A stretch of DNA of 64,000 nt. Origin: Catalinimonas sp038039535. GTDB lineage: Bacteria; Bacteroidota; Bacteroidia; Cytophagales; Cyclobacteriaceae. Positions 52,912-61,510 of the stretch are shown here, one piece after another. The translations under genes were made by a program, and so were the position numbers. The notes beneath the pieces are model-generated. The model saw nothing but the letters and a program-made list of their open reading frames with translations. It was not told where the DNA came from and ran no database searches. The stretch spans positions 1 to 64,000 of the forward strand of contig NZ_JBBPHP010000011.1 of the NCBI RefSeq assembly GCF_038039535.1. Direction: 5' to 3'. The stretch's first letter is position 1. The number at the start of each line of letters is the position of its first letter.

Positions 52912-55863
52912 ATGTCAAAGATTCTACTATTCAATCGTTGGCTCCTTTTCTATCTGCTCAGACAGGTAGTGAGGAAAGGACTATTTATACTTTTACTGCT
53001 ACCTGTTAGTTTCATATATGCTCAAAATACCAGGACCATTAGTGGACAAGTTACCGCTTTATCAGATGGTTCTGCTTTACCGGGTGTCAATATTCTCATA
53101 CAAGGTAAAAGTGAAGGAACAGTAACGGATGTGGATGGAAATTATAGTATACAGGTAGCAAGCAGTGACAACACACTGGTATTTTCCTCCATCGGCTATC
53201 TTACTGAAGAAGTTGCTATTAATGGAAGAGATGTTATCAACATTACGCTGAGTGAGGACATCAAAAGCCTGAGCGAAGTGGTGGTAATTGGTTACGGTAC
53301 TGCGGAAAAAAAGGAGATTACCAGTTCGGTCGCCAGTGTGGATGAAAAAGAGTTTAACCGGGGAAACGTCAATGATCCTGCACAGTTGCTTCAGGGAAAA
53401 GTAGCCGGCTTATCCATTGCCAAACCAGGTGGCGACCCTAACGCGGGCTTTAATGTACGCCTGAGAGGTTTATCTACTTTTGGTGCCAACTCTCAACCTC
53501 TGATAGTAATTGACGGTGTGGTAGGAGGCTCGCTGCAGTCGGTTGACCCTAATGATATTGCATCTATTGAAGTACTTAAAGATGCATCGGCTGCTGCCAT
53601 TTATGGTACACGGGGTGCTTCAGGTGTGATCATTGTTACCACCAAAAAAGGAGGAATAGAAGGAACTTCGGCTATTGATTATAATGGCTATGTGGCTATA
53701 GAAGAAGTAGCAAGGTTTGTACCCAACTCTACTCCCGAGCAATTTATAGAAGCTGGAGGGCAGGACAATGGCTATGAAACCGACTGGCTGGATCTGGTTA
53801 CGCAGACTGGTGTTTCCAATGTACACAATGTGTCTTTGTCCAATAGCAGTAAGTCTTCCAGCTATCGGGTGTCTGTAAACTACCGTGATGTGGAAGGTAT
53901 TGCCATAGGCAGTGGTTTTGATCAGCTCAATGGCAGGTTGAATCTTACCCAGAGAGCTATCAATGATCGCCTGAACCTGACAGCCAATATTGGTATCACC
54001 AGAAGGAAGGCTGACTTTGTTAATTATGAAGCACTTAGGTTTGCCATTATTGCCGACCCAACGGCTCCTATCTATCTTGAAAATGATCCTACCCTTGGCT
54101 ACTGGGAACCTTCTACGCCCGAGTATCATAATCCTTACGCGATTTCCAGGGAAGTAACCGATGAGGGAAACTTCAAAACCATACTGGGTAGCCTGAGAGC
54201 TGAGTTTGAAGTACTCAGTGGACTAAATCTTAGTGCCTTTTATTCTCAGCAGTACGAAAGTGACATGCGTTCTCAGTATTTTACTTCCAGGATGAGGTTT
54301 AACTCCGGTCAGGGAAGAAATGGATTGGCGAATAAATTTTCAGAAGATCGTCTCAACGAGCTTTTTGAACTTACCGGTTCTTTCAAAAGACAAATCGGTA
54401 AGCTAGGCCTGAATACGGTAGTAGGTTATTCATGGCAGGAGCTAGGCTACGAAAATTTCAGTGCTGCCAATGGTAATTTTATCACCGACGAATTATTGTA
54501 CAACAATTTAGGCTTGGGACTGGATATCGCCAATAACCTGGCTTCTATGGGGAGTGCGAGGGAGGAGTCCCGGCTAATCTCCTTTTTTGGACGGGCTATC
54601 TTTAACTTTGATGATACCTACTTCCTTACAGCAGCGTACAGACGTGAGGGCTCATCTAAGTTTGGTGCCAATAACCGCTGGGGTGATTTTTACTCCTTCA
54701 GTGGTGGTATAGATATTCAGCGTCTGGCCGATTTGCCTATGGAAATGCTTAAGCTTAGAGCGGGTTATGGTATCACGGGTAACATTCCAAATGAAAACTA
54801 TGAGTATCTTCAACGTTTAGGTCCGGGAGCCAGATTTCTGTACAATGGAGCCTATGTGCCCAGTTTCGGCGTAGCCTCTAACCCTAATCCTGACCTTAAG
54901 TGGGAACAAAAAGCAGAAACAAATATAGGTTTGGATTTCGCTTTCATGAATAATCGCCTGAGCGGTTCGTTAGATTATTACATACGAGACACCAAAGATG
55001 TATTGCAGTCTATCAGTGTTCCGGTACCACCTAATTTCTTTGGCACTACTCTTAAGAATATTGGAGAACTAAAAAGTAATGGTTTGGAAGTGTTGGTGAA
55101 TTATCTGGCCTTACAAAGTAATGAAGGGTTTACTTATAATACCGGGGTTACTTTTTCAACTTTCAATACTGAACTGGTAAAGTTAAATGATGAAAATACC
55201 CAGTTGTTTTTAGGAAACCTTGGCCCTCCCGGCCTGAATGGAACCCTGGTCATTCGTCTCAAAGAAGGAGAAGAAATCGGGGACATTATGGCACCGATCT
55301 TTGAAGGCTTAAATGAAGATGGACAACGCATCATTACAGATCAGAATGAGGATGGTAACATTACCCAAATTGACGATGCTCTAGTAGTAGGAAACGGGCT
55401 TCCTGACTTTGAATTGTCATGGAACAACTCCCTTACCTTCGGTAATTTTGACCTCAACTTTGTGATGCGTGGTGCATTCGGGCATAGCCTGGTGAACATC
55501 AACCGTGCTTATTATGAATCTCCGGCGGCTTCCAACAACTATAATCCGGTGAGAACCAAGTACTATCTGCCAGAGCTTACTCAGCCAGAATCCTGGAATA
55601 GCTATTATGTGGAGAAGGCAGATTTCTTTAAACTGGATAACGCTACACTAGGCTACAATGTGAGCTTGGGAGATGAATCCGTTTTCAAAAACCTGAGATT
55701 TTATCTTACCGGACAAAATCTTTTTGTCATTACTGATTACACTGGGGTAGATCCTGAAGTACATTATGATTATGGAGGAAATCAGCTGGCACCTGGCATA
55801 GACGATCGTAACTCCTATTTCCGGACCAGGACATACACTTTTGGCCTTAATGTAGGATTCTAA
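52912..55863 (+). CDS. SusC/RagA TonB-dependent transporter (pair 2, no STN domain)
   Basis: A protein of 983 residues with a long N-terminal signal region (to about YAQ at residue 38). A CarboxypepD_reg-like domain lies at about 43-115 (ISGQVTALSDGSALPGVNILIQGKSEGTVTDVDGNYSIQVASS), the plug at about 122-245 (VVVIGYGTAEKKEITSSV, LIVIDGVVGGSL, IEVLKDASAAAIYGTRGASGVIIVTTKKG), then the barrel. It lacks an STN domain, so it cannot signal to FecR in the manner of the first SusC and is controlled otherwise. It forms an operon with the SusD gene 14 nt downstream. Confidence 0.95.
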   Translation: MSKILLFNRWLLFYLLRQVVRKGLFILLLLPVSFIYAQNTRTISGQVTALSDGSALPGVNILIQGKSEGTVTDVDGNYSIQVASSDNTLVFSSIGYLTEEVAINGRDVINITLSEDIKSLSEVVVIGYGTAEKKEITSSVASVDEKEFNRGNVNDPAQLLQGKVAGLSIAKPGGDPNAGFNVRLRGLSTFGANSQPLIVIDGVVGGSLQSVDPNDIASIEVLKDASAAAIYGTRGASGVIIVTTKKGGIEGTSAIDYNGYVAIEEVARFVPNSTPEQFIEAGGQDNGYETDWLDLVTQTGVSNVHNVSLSNSSKSSSYRVSVNYRDVEGIAIGSGFDQLNGRLNLTQRAINDRLNLTANIGITRRKADFVNYEALRFAIIADPTAPIYLENDPTLGYWEPSTPEYHNPYAISREVTDEGNFKTILGSLRAEFEVLSGLNLSAFYSQQYESDMRSQYFTSRMRFNSGQGRNGLANKFSEDRLNELFELTGSFKRQIGKLGLNTVVGYSWQELGYENFSAANGNFITDELLYNNLGLGLDIANNLASMGSAREESRLISFFGRAIFNFDDTYFLTAAYRREGSSKFGANNRWGDFYSFSGGIDIQRLADLPMEMLKLRAGYGITGNIPNENYEYLQRLGPGARFLYNGAYVPSFGVASNPNPDLKWEQKAETNIGLDFAFMNNRLSGSLDYYIRDTKDVLQSISVPVPPNFFGTTLKNIGELKSNGLEVLVNYLALQSNEGFTYNTGVTFSTFNTELVKLNDENTQLFLGNLGPPGLNGTLVIRLKEGEEIGDIMAPIFEGLNEDGQRIITDQNEDGNITQIDDALVVGNGLPDFELSWNNSLTFGNFDLNFVMRGAFGHSLVNINRAYYESPAASNNYNPVRTKYYLPELTQPESWNSYYVEKADFFKLDNATLGYNVSLGDESVFKNLRFYLTGQNLFVITDYTGVDPEVHYDYGGNQLAPGIDDRNSYFRTRTYTFGLNVGF

Positions 55864-55877
55864 AATAGCAACCACTC

Positions 55878-57404
55878 ATGAAAAATATACTTACAAAAGG
55901 GTTAATGTGCATGACAATCATGTTGGGGCTCTCCTGCACAGACCTGGATACAGAACTATATAGTGAACTCACACCCGACGACTTTTTTCAGACAGACGAT
56001 CAGTTTGTCGCTGCACTTGGTACAGCCTATACTTCATTATATGCTTATGCCGGTGACCCCTGGTCGGTACAGGAGCTGTCAACAGCCACCAGCGCTGCAC
56101 CTGCCAAATTCGGTCCCTGGGACGATGGAGGCATCTGGGCACGATTGCATCGCCACGAATGGGAGATTACTTTCGGTGCGTTTAATGCATCCTGGAACAT
56201 GGGTTTTGGAGGTATCTCTACCTGCAATCGTCTGATTGAGCAGCTTCAGGATTTAGCTCCACCTGAGCAGGCTGAGCGCTTTGTAGCAGAGCTGAGAGCA
56301 CTCAGAGCCTACTACTACTTTCTGATGATAGACATGTTTGGTGACGTGCCTTTCATTACTTCATTCTCTGATGCTGAGCCTAATCCTACACGTACCGCAC
56401 GGGCCGAGGTGTTCGGTTTCCTTGTAGATGAGTTGAATGAAGTGATTCAGGTCTTGCCAGAAGAAGTAAGTACTGCAACCTACGGAAGAATGAACAAATG
56501 GGCAGCCATGGCGCTCTTGACCAAATTGTACCTGAATGCAGAAGTGTATACCGGGACCCCAGAGTGGGAACTGGCTGCTTCTACGGCTCAGGAAATTATT
56601 GATGGCGGACAGTTTTCGCTGGAAGTAAATTACTTTGATAATTTTGCCGTGCAGAATAGCGGGTCAAGCGAGAATATTTTTGTCATTCCCTACGAGGCGG
56701 GCAATGCCAACGGATTTAGCTTGCACATGCGTACGCTGCACCCTCTTAATGCCCGTACTTACAATTTTTCTACCGGTCCGTGGAATGGTTATACCGCCCT
56801 GGAAGAATTTTACAATTCCTTTGAAGATGAAGACGTACGCAAGGATATGTTTATTGTAGGGCAGCAGTATTCTGCTACTGGTGAGCCCCTCCTAGATCCC
56901 AACGGAGCGATTGAAGTGGACTCGGAAGGTAATATGGACCCCAGCGGCCCGCCTATTGTTTTTACGCCCTACATCAATGAACTGACTCCTTTTGCCTTTA
57001 GTGATGCAGGTGCGCGTATCGGTAAGTTTGAGTTTGAAAGAGGAATCCAGTTGGATATGGACAACGACTTCCCGCTGTTACGCTATGGTGACATTCTCCT
57101 GATGAGAGCAGAAGCCTTGTGGAGATTGAATCCATCCAGCGCGGAAGCAGTAGAACTGGTGCGTCAGGTGAGGGAAAGATCAGAGCTGGGTCCAATTGAT
57201 CCTCTGACAGAAGATGCACTTTTTGAGGAAATTCAGAGAGAAGTAGCCTTTGAAGGACATAGTCGTACCAATATGATTCGTTTTGACCGATTTAATGCTC
57301 CCTGGTGGGAAAAGGATGCGTCTGATCCCAACAAAAACTTATTCCCGATACCAGCTGCTCAGTTAAACGGTAATCCAAATCTGGTACAAAATCCAGGGTA
57401 TTAG
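55878..57404 (+). CDS. SusD/RagB family outer-membrane lipoprotein (pair 2)
   Basis: A protein of 508 residues with a lipoprotein signal (MTIMLGLSCTDLD). The SusD pattern is present: DDQFVAALGTAYTSLYAYAGDPW near the start, AELRALRAYYYFLMIDMFGDVPFIT, RYGDILLMRAEALWRLNPSSAEAVELVRQVRERS and EEIQREVAFEGHSRTNMIRFDRF. It partners the SusC encoded 14 nt upstream. A terminator-like hairpin comes 24 nt after the stop, so expression of the downstream FG-GAP genes may be partly uncoupled. Confidence 0.94.
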   Translation: MKNILTKGLMCMTIMLGLSCTDLDTELYSELTPDDFFQTDDQFVAALGTAYTSLYAYAGDPWSVQELSTATSAAPAKFGPWDDGGIWARLHRHEWEITFGAFNASWNMGFGGISTCNRLIEQLQDLAPPEQAERFVAELRALRAYYYFLMIDMFGDVPFITSFSDAEPNPTRTARAEVFGFLVDELNEVIQVLPEEVSTATYGRMNKWAAMALLTKLYLNAEVYTGTPEWELAASTAQEIIDGGQFSLEVNYFDNFAVQNSGSSENIFVIPYEAGNANGFSLHMRTLHPLNARTYNFSTGPWNGYTALEEFYNSFEDEDVRKDMFIVGQQYSATGEPLLDPNGAIEVDSEGNMDPSGPPIVFTPYINELTPFAFSDAGARIGKFEFERGIQLDMDNDFPLLRYGDILLMRAEALWRLNPSSAEAVELVRQVRERSELGPIDPLTEDALFEEIQREVAFEGHSRTNMIRFDRFNAPWWEKDASDPNKNLFPIPAAQLNGNPNLVQNPGY

Positions 57405-57428
57405 TTAGTGTGAAGTAGATAAGTTCAG

Positions 57429-57460
57429 GCGGGGAGTGAATTAATTTACTCCCTGCTTTT
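57429..57460 (+). terminator. Intrinsic terminator after the second SusCD pair
   Basis: GCGGGGAGT pairs with ACTCCCTGC (one G-U pair) around an AATTAATT-containing loop and is followed by TTTT. It overlaps the TTG at 57459 that would otherwise be the first possible start of the next gene, which supports the ATG at 57474. Confidence 0.7.
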
Positions 57461-57473
57461 GAAAATTTGTTGG

Positions 57474-60400
57474 ATGATGCAGCGGATACTGAACATATAC
57501 ATGCTTATAAGCTTTGCCAGGAATAAGCCTGCCTGCGCTATTTTTGCTTGGGCATGTCTGTTTTTGGGTGCTTGTGAAAAAGGAGAAGAAAGCACAGAAC
57601 TTTGTAATCCTGGCGCAGACAAACGATTTACATTGCTTTCTCCAGACCATACCCGCATTGATTTTCGGAATGATCTGAAATATACTGAAGCCTTTAATAC
57701 CTATACCTATCGCAACTTCTACAATGGAGCGGGAGTAAGCATCGGCGATGTAAACAATGATGGCCTGGCGGATATCTTCTTTTGCGGAAATATGGTGAGC
57801 AATCGCCTTTACCTGAATCAGGGTGATTTCAGGTTTGAAGATATTACCGAAACTGCCGGGCTAAAAAGTGAAAAAGTATGGTCAACAGGAGTCAGTATGG
57901 TAGATATCAATGGCGATGGCTGGCTGGATATTTATGTGTGCAAATCAGGCAAACCTGAAGGTGAGCAGCGGCATAACGAGCTGTTTATCAACCAGGGGAA
58001 TAATGAAGATGGCGTACCCACCTTTAAGGAATTGGCCAAAGACTATGGAATAGCGGATTATGGTTTATCCACCCATGCCGCCTTCTTTGACTATGATAAA
58101 GATGGTGACCTGGATATGTACCTGCTCAACAATTCCATTCGTTCGGTAGGAGGCTACGATCTGAGAAAAGACCAGCGCGAAATCCGTGATCCATACGGAG
58201 GCAACAAACTCTACCGTAACGAGGGGGAAAGCTTTAGTGATGTGAGCGAAGAAGCTGGAATTTATGGCAGTGCCATTGGCTTTGGGCTGGGGGTTACCAT
58301 CGGGGATGTCAATAAAGATGGCTGGCAGGATATTTTTGTTTCCAACGATTTTTTTGAAAAGGATTACCTCTATCTGAATAATCATGATGGGACTTTTAGT
58401 GAAAGCTTGGAAACCATGATAGGAGAAATCAGTCTAGGTTCAATGGGCGCTGATATGGCGGATATCAATAATGATGCTTTTCCCGAAATTTTTGTCACCG
58501 AAATGCTGCCTGAAGATGAGGGCAGACTCAAGACCAAAACCATATTTGAAGACTGGAATAAATACCAGGCCAACATCAAGGCTGGTTATCATCGGCAATT
58601 TCCCCGCAATGTGCTGCAACTTAACAGAGGTAAAGTTAGCCATGGAAGTAATGCGCAGGTATCCTTCAGTGAAATTTCCCGTATGGCAGGTGTGGATGCT
58701 ACCGATTGGAGTTGGGGCGCACTGATCGCTGATTTGGATAATGATGGTAACAAAGACATCTATGTTGCCAATGGTATTTACAAAGACCTTACGGATCAGG
58801 ACTATATCAATTTCTACGCGAATCCGCTCACCATACAAAAGCTGCTGGATGAGAAGGATAAATTCCTGAAACAGATGATTGATAGCATCCCTTCCAAGGC
58901 TGTCACTAACTATGCTTTTCAAAATAATGGTGACCTGACATTCAGCAATAAGGCAGCGGACTGGGGGCTGGATTGTCCCAGCTTCTCCAATGGCTCAGCC
59001 TATGGTGACCTGGATAATGATGGTGATCTGGACCTGGTGGTGAGCAATGTTAATATGCCTCCCTATGTGTTGAGAAATAATTCAGAGGCTGCTGAAGAAA
59101 AAAATCACTTTCTGACTTTCAAACTGGAAGCCAAAGGAAGAAACTCAGCAGGCCTGGGCACACAGATTACGCTAAAAAGTGAGGGGAAAACCTTTTATCA
59201 GGAGCTGGCACCCATGCGAGGTTATCAATCCTCTGTAGATCCACGGCTGCACTTTGGACTGGGAAAGATTACAGGCATTGATTCTGTAATCATTCGCTGG
59301 CCCGATTTGACAGTGCAGCTACTCAGAAATGTAAAGGCAGATCAGTTACTCACGGTGGTACAGCAGGAGCAAGATCAAACCAGCCAGGCAAAGCTGGCAA
59401 GTGTGGTGGAAGAACCTTTACCTGTCTTTCAGGAAGTAACAGAACAGTTTCCTCTGGGTTTTCAGCATCAGAAAACCAGTTTCATAGATTTTGACCGTGA
59501 CCCATTGCTTTTCCATATGCTTTCCGCAGAAGGCGCAGCCCTTTGCAAAGCAGATGTCAATGGGGATGGTAGAGAGGATGTATTTGTAGGCGGTGGAGTA
59601 GGACAGCCCGGAAAATTATACCTTCAGACCGTAGGAGGTCAGTTTAAAAATTTGCCTCAGGATGCTTTTACGCGGCATAATAAAGCGGAAGATAGCGATG
59701 CGGTATTTTTTGATGCCGATCATGATGGCGATGTAGACCTGTATGTGTGCAGCGGTGGCAATGAATTTCCTTCCAGTTCTTCCACCCTCAGAGACCGCCT
59801 ATACCTCAACGATGGGAGAGGAAATTTCAGCTTTTCCGATCAGCTTCTGCCCACTTCACAGTTTGAAAATACTTCAACAGTAGAAGCAGCGGATTTTGAT
59901 GGCGATGGCGATATAGATTTGTTTGTAGGGGTAAGGGCAAAGCCCTTCCTCTACGGTGTGCCTATGAACGGCTACCTGCTGAGAAATAATGGAAAAGCTG
60001 AGTTTGAAGACGTTAGTCTGGAAATCGCTCCCCAATTAAGAGAACTGGGAATGATCACCGATGCCAGATGGCTGGATTACGATAACGATCAGGATATGGA
60101 TTTGGTGATCGTAGGAGAATGGATGGGCGTAAAGCTTTTTGAAAATGAAGGTGGAACCTTTAAGGAAGTTTCTGAAAGTACAGGCCTGCAAAATACCGAA
60201 GGACTTTGGAATAATATTGAAGTAGCGGACATAGACCAGGATGGCGACATGGATTTGGTGGCAGGTAATCATGGGCTCAATTCTAACTTCAAAGCAAGCC
60301 TTGAAAAACCGCTCAGCATGTATGTCAATGATTTTGATGGCAACGGAAAGGCTGAGCAGATCATCACCTGTTATAATGGAGAGCAAGCCTATCCTATGGT

Positions 60401-60908
60401 GACCCGTACCGAACTGGTAGGTCAGCTCCCTTCGCTGAAGAAAAAGTACCTCAAATTTCATGATTACAAAGAGCAAACGATAACAGATATCTTCGGGCAG
60501 GAGTTGGTAGATAAATCTGTACATCAGAAGGTAGTGACTACCGAGTCCTCATATTTTATCAATGAAGGAGGAAAGTTTAGCAGAAAAGCCTTACCCCTGG
60601 AAGCACAGTTGGCTCCTGTTTATGCGATTGAAATAGATGATTTTGATGGTGATGCATTGGCCGATGTGCTGATCGGAGGTAATTTCCACTGGTCAAAACC
60701 GCAGGTTGGGATTTACGATGCCTTACAGGGACTGCTGCTTGAAGGAGATGGTAAAGGAAGTTTTCAGGCTTTACGCGCAGAAGTTTCAGGAGTAAATATT
60801 AAAGGAGAGATACGAGCTATAGAGAGTATCAAAGCCGGAAATAGATCTCTTCTTTTGATTTCTAGAAATAATGATTGTATGGTGTTACTTGAAAAAAATA
60901 GGCAATAG
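57474..60908 (+). CDS. CRTAC1-like FG-GAP/VCBS repeat lipoprotein with ASPIC/UnbV domain (copy 1)
   Basis: About 1,144 residues from the ATG at 57474. A lipoprotein signal (CAIFAWACLFLGAC) precedes two FG-GAP/VCBS propeller regions separated by an ASPIC/UnbV-type segment (residues 545-640, FLTFKLEAKGRNSAGLGTQITLKS...MRGYQSSVDPRLHFGLGK). The calcium-binding D-x-D/N-x-D-G loops recur throughout: GDVNNDGLADIFF, VDINGDGWLDIYV, DYDKDGDLDMYL, ADFDGDGDIDLFV. Such surface lipoproteins often lie at the end of Bacteroidota SusCD loci; their biochemical role is not established. It is paired with a paralog at 61507, and a small lipoprotein gene lies between them. Confidence 0.88.
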   Translation: MMQRILNIYMLISFARNKPACAIFAWACLFLGACEKGEESTELCNPGADKRFTLLSPDHTRIDFRNDLKYTEAFNTYTYRNFYNGAGVSIGDVNNDGLADIFFCGNMVSNRLYLNQGDFRFEDITETAGLKSEKVWSTGVSMVDINGDGWLDIYVCKSGKPEGEQRHNELFINQGNNEDGVPTFKELAKDYGIADYGLSTHAAFFDYDKDGDLDMYLLNNSIRSVGGYDLRKDQREIRDPYGGNKLYRNEGESFSDVSEEAGIYGSAIGFGLGVTIGDVNKDGWQDIFVSNDFFEKDYLYLNNHDGTFSESLETMIGEISLGSMGADMADINNDAFPEIFVTEMLPEDEGRLKTKTIFEDWNKYQANIKAGYHRQFPRNVLQLNRGKVSHGSNAQVSFSEISRMAGVDATDWSWGALIADLDNDGNKDIYVANGIYKDLTDQDYINFYANPLTIQKLLDEKDKFLKQMIDSIPSKAVTNYAFQNNGDLTFSNKAADWGLDCPSFSNGSAYGDLDNDGDLDLVVSNVNMPPYVLRNNSEAAEEKNHFLTFKLEAKGRNSAGLGTQITLKSEGKTFYQELAPMRGYQSSVDPRLHFGLGKITGIDSVIIRWPDLTVQLLRNVKADQLLTVVQQEQDQTSQAKLASVVEEPLPVFQEVTEQFPLGFQHQKTSFIDFDRDPLLFHMLSAEGAALCKADVNGDGREDVFVGGGVGQPGKLYLQTVGGQFKNLPQDAFTRHNKAEDSDAVFFDADHDGDVDLYVCSGGNEFPSSSSTLRDRLYLNDGRGNFSFSDQLLPTSQFENTSTVEAADFDGDGDIDLFVGVRAKPFLYGVPMNGYLLRNNGKAEFEDVSLEIAPQLRELGMITDARWLDYDNDQDMDLVIVGEWMGVKLFENEGGTFKEVSESTGLQNTEGLWNNIEVADIDQDGDMDLVAGNHGLNSNFKASLEKPLSMYVNDFDGNGKAEQIITCYNGEQAYPMVTRTELVGQLPSLKKKYLKFHDYKEQTITDIFGQELVDKSVHQKVVTTESSYFINEGGKFSRKALPLEAQLAPVYAIEIDDFDGDALADVLIGGNFHWSKPQVGIYDALQGLLLEGDGKGSFQALRAEVSGVNIKGEIRAIESIKAGNRSLLLISRNNDCMVLLEKNRQ

Positions 60909-60916
60909 ACCGAAGT

Positions 60917-61510
60917 ATGAAGTGGCTTAAAAAGTACAAATATCTGCTTTTTTTATTAGGCTTTTTTGGTCTGACTGCCTGCCAGGAAAGTCCGGAAGAA
61001 CGGTATATTGAATTGGAAGAGAAAGAATTAGCCAGTGGCTTGCGCTACGACAGCCTTTTCAGGGGAATATATTTTAACATGTCCAGAGAAGCTTTTAAGG
61101 ACTACTGCTTCAATCAAAACTTAGAAGGAAAGTTTAAGCAGGGAGGATTGAGGAGTGGCAACTGGGTGGAGTGCAAATTGAAGGATGAACTGAAATACCC
61201 TGCTGCCATTAACTTTTTTCCCAAGTTCAAAAATGATGTGATCACGGAAATGGAAGCCGCGATTTACTATGAAAATATTGCCGTGGATGATCAGCGGGGA
61301 GAGCTTCTTTTATCCGATGTATTACAACTGCTGGAGAGATGGTATGGAGAAGGTTTTATGAAAATCAACAGCCCCTACTTTTATAAAGATGATGTCTATG
61401 TAAAAGTAGACGGAAACCGCCGGATTACGGTATACAAAGATATTAGCAAGCACATGATCAATATTTGGTATGTGGATTTGACAGTGAAAAATAAGGAGGG
61501 TGAATCATGA
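60917..61510 (+). CDS. Lipoprotein of unknown function, 197 residues
   Basis: It starts MKWLKKYKYLLFLLGFFGLTAC (lipidated Cys22). The mature part is rich in charged residues and short strands (RYDSLFRGIYFNMSREAFKDYC, PAAINFFPKFKNDVITEMEAAIYYEN, ELLLSDVLQLLERWYGEGF, VYVKVDGNRRITVYKDIS) and gives no family I recognise. It begins 9 nt after the first FG-GAP gene, and its stop overlaps the start of the second by ATGA, so the three are one transcription unit with translational coupling. The conserved placement suggests it works with the FG-GAP proteins at the outer membrane; this is inferred from position. Confidence 0.75.
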   Translation: MKWLKKYKYLLFLLGFFGLTACQESPEERYIELEEKELASGLRYDSLFRGIYFNMSREAFKDYCFNQNLEGKFKQGGLRSGNWVECKLKDELKYPAAINFFPKFKNDVITEMEAAIYYENIAVDDQRGELLLSDVLQLLERWYGEGFMKINSPYFYKDDVYVKVDGNRRITVYKDISKHMINIWYVDLTVKNKEGES